NCBI GenBank assembly: GCA_949292785.1
Contig: CASFBK010000002.1
Coordinates: 248,001-312,000, forward strand
DNA: 64,000 nucleotides
Source: an uncultured Eubacteriales bacterium
Lineage (GTDB): Bacteria > Bacillota > Clostridia > Lachnospirales > Lachnospiraceae
Direction of reading: 5' to 3'
Translations under genes and position numbers: made by a program
Part shown: one piece after another, positions 61,501-64,000 of the stretch
Layout of the letters: every line of letters begins with the position of its first letter
Position numbering within the stretch: the stretch's first letter is position 1
The notes under the pieces: generated by a model
What the model was told of the DNA's origin: nothing
The model's input: the letters and a program-made list of their open reading frames with translations, nothing else
Databases searched by the model: none

Positions 61501-62318
61501 CTGTAGAGCAGAGCACGGCAAGTATTGACAGCATTAAGAATATTACCTTTTCTTATACAGATAAAGAGACCGGAGAGGAATCAGAAATACCGTTAAGTGA
61601 AGTTGCCACTTTTGAAGAGACCGAAGGATTAAGTTCTATTAACCGTGATGGACAGGAGCGTTATATCAACGTTACGGCAGCTATTGCAGATGGTTATAAT
61701 GTAGGTCTGGTTGGAAATGATGTAGAAAAAGCAATGTCAGAATACGAGTGCCCGGAAGGATATTCCATAGAAATGGAAGGAGAAGATGAGATGATTAATG
61801 AGGCGATGGAACAGCTCTTATTGATGCTGTTGCTTGCCATTGCATTCATCTATCTTATCATGGTAGCACAGTTCCAGTCTCTAAAGGCGCCGTTTATTAT
61901 CCTGTTTACCATTCCGCTGGCTTTGACGGGAGGATTTTTGGCATTGTTCTTTACCAATAGTGAAATCAGTATCATTGCCATGATTGGATTTGTTATGCTG
62001 GTAGGTGTCATTGTAAATAATGGTATCGTAATGGTAGATTATATCAACCAGCTTCGCCGCGAAGGAATGGAGAAAAAAGAAGCCATTGTGACAGCTGGGA
62101 AAACACGTCTTCGTCCGATACTGATGACAGCCATGACAACGATTTTAGCTATGTCTACCACAGCTTTTGGGCATGATATGGGTTCCGATATGTCAAGACC
62201 TATGGCGATTGTAACCATTGGCGGTATGATTTATGGTACGTTAATGACCTTGGTTGTAGTACCGTGTATTTATGATTTATTCTATAGTAATAAGAGTATG
62301 GTAGAGGAAGAAATATAA
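58518..62318 (+). CDS. RND-superfamily exporter with coiled-coil insertion
   Basis: A 1266-residue HAE/AcrB-like exporter, about 200 residues longer than usual. Twelve membrane helices are expected; FSVKKPYTVIVGIVLVIILG starts helix 1, and LALGIGMLVDNSIVVIENIY near residue 645 is the helix-4 proton-relay strip. Residues about 190-435 are an inserted Ala/Gln/Glu-rich coiled coil with extracellular location, placed between VVLNQEKI and ILTAQNFSMPAGYI of the porter domain. The ATG at 58518 follows GGAGG by 11 bases; the frame's opening at 58332 precedes the promoter and is not coding. Its stop overlaps the TetR start. The substrate is unknown. Confidence 0.88.
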   Translation: MSRFSVKKPYTVIVGIVLVIILGFVSLSKMSTDLLPSMNMPYALVITSYAGASPEQVESVVTEPVESAMASTSNIKNISSRSSNNLSMVILEFEQTANMDSVTIEMRESLDQIKSYWPDAVGNPIIMKINPDMMPIMIAAVDVEGMDTLEISDYTNNELIAELESVEGVASVSATGVIEESIQVVLNQEKIDAINEKIMASLDEKFSDAESQINSAKSEIASGKDKLESGQDEMAGQIGDAQNQLNDKKIELFQTEADLNTKLAELQEAKSTTEAGIASLQEVQSQVQSLIESKGQLTAAITGMQQAGQDTTEMEANLAQIEAGLSMVKAQLAAQEGSTVSEASSDEELTAYITATLTQAQQGLVQINGGIATIQTALDNIAAGKATINETLATLNESQIAGVIEMGSASAQLASGEEKLEESQKEFEDTKEQAYDSADLNHILTMDTLSGILTAQNFSMPAGYITEDGIQYMVRVGDAVDNVDALEDMVLMDLGMEGVDVIHLSDVADITVVDDSEDTYAKVNGNPGIMLSIEKQTGYSTGDVTDRVYEKFESMQKNNEDLHVSVLMDQGIYIDMIVDSVLNNMIYGAVLAVIILVLFLKDIKPTLVIAVSIPISVIFAIVLMYFSGVTLNMISLSGLALGIGMLVDNSIVVIENIYRMRSEGVPARKAAVEGAKQVSGAIAASTLTTVCVFAPIVFTEGITRQLFVDMGLTITYALLASLIVALTFVPMMGSKMLKKTKEIKHPWFDKFQNVYGAVLEKLLHVKPLVLLVMVVLLVVSAYASVSKGTAFFPDMESTQMTVTITPPEDYEFEETCELADKVTEKIQEIEDVESIGAMAGGGTMMSMGSGDDQVTLYLILKEDKEHSNEEIAAMVADMTKDMEGEITANASSMDMTSLMGEGLSIQIKGRDLDTLQEIAKEVSEIVKGVEGTTEISDGVEETTPEFRITVDKEKAAKYGMTVAQIYQLVYAQMENTTADATISTDIKDYDVYLESVEQSTASIDSIKNITFSYTDKETGEESEIPLSEVATFEETEGLSSINRDGQERYINVTAAIADGYNVGLVGNDVEKAMSEYECPEGYSIEMEGEDEMINEAMEQLLLMLLLAIAFIYLIMVAQFQSLKAPFIILFTIPLALTGGFLALFFTNSEISIIAMIGFVMLVGVIVNNGIVMVDYINQLRREGMEKKEAIVTAGKTRLRPILMTAMTTILAMSTTAFGHDMGSDMSRPMAIVTIGGMIYGTLMTLVVVPCIYDLFYSNKSMVEEEI

Positions 62319-62956
62319 TGGGAAGTTTGGGAAAAAGTGATGAAAAGAAGCCTTGGGCGGAGGAGTATCCGCCTAAGGTAAAGGCAATGTATGAGGCGGT
62401 GCTGGCGCTGTTCGCTTCCGGCAGGGAGCTTGGAAGCCTGAAGGTAGAAGAAATTACCAAAAAGGCAGGAATTGGAAAGGGCACCGCCTACGAATATTTT
62501 TCTACAAAGGAAGAGATTGTAATCGGAGCTTTAAATTATGAAGCGAAGCGCTACATGGAGATGCTGTTTCAGATTGTGGAACAGAAAAAAAGTTTTCGTG
62601 AAGTCGTGATGCAGGCATTGCTGCTTATGGAGCAGGCAAGCGATACCTATCATGGACTTATGCTGATGCAGCGGATTGTTTCAGACCGGGAACTCACCGG
62701 GAAAGGAATTCTGGATGAATTAAAGAAGCATAAGGATAGCTGCCAGTGTGCAATCAAGCTGCGGGATTGTTTTGTAAAACTGGCATTAGAAGAGGAAGGT
62801 ATTACACAGACCAATCACTATAAGATTGAAAGTGCAATTCTTTCCCAGTTTACAGCGTATGGTTTTTATCTGACACACAAGAATCTTTTCTCTGAGATTG
62901 AGCAGGCAAAGGCAAGAGAGTTTGCCTATGAGAGTATTGTCAAAATTCTAAATTAG
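62318..62956 (+). CDS. TetR/AcrR-family regulator of the RND exporter
   Basis: A 212-residue repressor. The helix-turn-helix is at about 28-72 (VEEITKKAGIGKGTAYEYFS). The C-terminal part is helical and would bind the inducer. It starts within the exporter's stop codon (TAATG), so its level follows exporter expression. The perfect palindrome at 58466-58479 is the likely operator. This gives a simple substrate-induced efflux circuit. Confidence 0.9.
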   Translation: MGSLGKSDEKKPWAEEYPPKVKAMYEAVLALFASGRELGSLKVEEITKKAGIGKGTAYEYFSTKEEIVIGALNYEAKRYMEMLFQIVEQKKSFREVVMQALLLMEQASDTYHGLMLMQRIVSDRELTGKGILDELKKHKDSCQCAIKLRDCFVKLALEEEGITQTNHYKIESAILSQFTAYGFYLTHKNLFSEIEQAKAREFAYESIVKILN

Positions 62957-62959
62957 GAC

Positions 62960-62988
62960 TTGACATTTCGGGAAACTGCTTTTAATAT
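62960..62988 (+). promoter_or_regulatory. Promoter of the valS T-box leader
   Basis: TTGACA (62960-62965), 17 bases, TAATAT (62983-62988). Confidence 0.8.
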
Positions 62989-62999
62989 GGATTTATATT

Positions 63000-63275
63000 T
63001 TGATAAAGGTAGTGAGAAAGAGGAGTACGCAAAGACTCTTATCAGAGAGAGCAGTCCATCGGCTGAAAGGCTGCTTGAAGAAAGATTTGCGGAAGGTAGC
63101 TTTTGAACCGGAGGGCTGAACCGACAGTAGGCTTTCACGACTCATCCCCGTTACAGGATAAGAGATATGCATGATATTGATATTACTTGCAATTATCATG
63201 CATGAATAAAGGTGGTACCGCGGATATTCGCCCTTTACTGAGAAATCAGTAAAGGGCGCTTTCTATTTATAATAG
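63000..63275 (+). ncRNA. T-box riboswitch, valine type
   Basis: The leader shows stem I elements (GAGGAGTACGC, AGAGAGAGCAGTCC, CTGAAAGGCTG) and the T-box core AAGGTGGTACCGCGG (63209-63223). Its TGGT pairs with the ACCA end of uncharged tRNA. The terminator follows: CGCCCTTTACTG (63229-63240) with CAGTAAAGGGCG (63247-63258) and CTTTCTATTT. GTA at 63096-63098 is the best specifier codon by position, matching tRNA-Val(UAC) and the downstream gene. A further palindrome, GCTTTCTATT with AATAGAAAGC, ends at 63280. Confidence 0.88.
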
Positions 63276-63318
63276 AAAGCGAATGAACTGCGTTAATAGA
63301 AGAAAAGGAGAGAATAAC

Positions 63319-64000
63319 ATGAGCAAAGAGCTTGCAAAGACCTATGACCCGAAGGACATAGAAGACCGTCTTTACCAGAAATGGGAAGAGAATAAATACT
63401 TCCACGCAGAAGTGGACAGAAGTAAGAAACCGTTTACCATTGTGATGCCTCCGCCCAATATTACGGGACAGCTTCACATGGGACATGCATTAGACAACAC
63501 CATGCAGGACATTTTAATCCGTTATAAAAGAATGCAGGGCTATAACGCACTGTGGCAGCCGGGCACGGACCACGCGTCTATTGCAACCGAAGTAAAAGTT
63601 ATAGAGTCCTTGAAAAAACAGGGAATCGATAAGGCAGACTTAGGAAGAGAAGGCTTTTTAGAGAAAGCCTGGGAATGGAAAGAAGAGTACGGCGGACGTA
63701 TCGTAAAGCAGTTACGCAAGCTGGGCTCCTCCGCAGACTGGGACAGAGAGCGCTTTACCATGGACGAGGGCTGTTCTAAGGCAGTACAGGAAGTATTTAT
63801 TAAATTATATGAAAAAGGTTATATTTACAAGGGCTCCCGTATTGTCAACTGGTGTCCGGTATGTAAGACTTCTATCTCCGACGCAGAGGTGGAGCACGAG
63901 GAACAGGATGGATTCTTCTGGCACATTAACTATCCGGTAAAGGGAGAAGAGGGAAGATTTGTAGAAATCGCCACCACCAGACCGGAAACGCTGTTAGGAG
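63319..64000 (+). CDS. valS: Valyl-tRNA synthetase, 5' part
   Basis: The first 227 codons of a class Ia synthetase that charges tRNA-Val. [19 protein letters not shown] contains the HIGH-type ATP motif (HMGH) near residue 48, and [13 protein letters not shown] is the valine-specific strip. [15 protein letters not shown] enters the editing domain, and TTRPETLLG is the last motif seen. AAAAGGAGAG precedes the ATG. The gene continues beyond the window. It is controlled by the T-box just upstream. Confidence 0.97.
   Translation, partial: MSKELAKTYDPKDIEDRLYQKWEENKYFHAEVDRSKKPFTIVMPPPNITGQLHMGHALDNTMQDILIRYKRMQGYNALWQPGTDHASIATEVKVIESLKKQGIDKADLGREGFLEKAWEWKEEYGGRIVKQLRKLGSSADWDRERFTMDEGCSKAVQEVFIKLYEKGYIYKGSRIVNWCPVCKTSISDAEVEHEEQDGFFWHINYPVKGEEGRFVEIATTRPETLLG

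Overview
The window reads as a chromosomal segment of a Gram-positive, low-to-moderate G+C anaerobe of the Clostridia, most likely Lachnospiraceae (gut Blautia/Dorea/Roseburia type). Reasons: strong AGGAGG ribosome sites, TTGACA/TATAAT promoters, a T-box before valS, a LysM-GH18 spore-type hydrolase, cellobiose phosphorylase, CBM26 starch-binding repeats, CD3324-family and DUF1062 genes, and an acetolactate synthase with a clostridial-type Cys-rich insert. All calls were made by reading the sequence; no database was searched.

Layout. 1-2471: an autoregulated TetR gene and an orphan acetolactate synthase large subunit with a matching operator. 2472-6435: a visibly AT-richer island with a MazG-like pyrophosphohydrolase, a GIY-YIG/DUF2075 helicase-like protein, one unknown small gene and a decayed sigma-like gene. 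6533-9741: two XRE regulators, a PD-(D/E)XK-RAMA nuclease-like gene and a nucleotidyltransferase relic. 9738-16357: xpt-pbuX translationally coupled to a BceRS-BceAB-type peptide-sensing and resistance module. 16559-18299: an XRE regulator fused to an orotate phosphoribosyltransferase-like domain, followed by pyrF. 18317-19586: CD3324-family and DUF1062 genes, each behind an 8-codon leader peptide whose stop codon lies in a hairpin. 19685-27182: a MATE exporter behind a riboswitch-like attenuator (probably guanidine-IV/mepA), GNAT-YoaP, a WYL regulator, a three-gene ABC exporter, MmcQ, GyrI-like and DUF3795 genes. 27435-37545: Rpn nuclease, HxlR/nitroreductase, ndk, GH18, P-type Ca ATPase, MntP/YtaF-like pump, soluble chemoreceptor plus FliB, and a PlsY-like gene.

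37542-53354 is largely a glucan-use region. One LacI regulator, an ABC importer and a divergent cellobiose phosphorylase share an identical 16-bp operator, so cellobiose uptake and phosphorolysis look co-controlled. Next come a CBM26 surface protein, a second ABC importer, a GH13 enzyme and a second LacI, a maltodextrin/starch set. 53499-64000: DUF6062 and an aminotransferase, a PadR/HAAS-like pair, pta, an RND-type exporter with a large coiled-coil insertion and its TetR regulator, then a Val T-box and the start of valS, which runs off the window.

Best candidates for something undescribed: the MazG/GIY-YIG-DUF2075 pair, the XRE-OPRT fusion with an altered PRPP motif next to pyrF, the twin leader-peptide hairpins, and the PD-(D/E)XK-RAMA protein. 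No CRISPR array, tRNA, rRNA, intact insertion sequence or integrase was seen.
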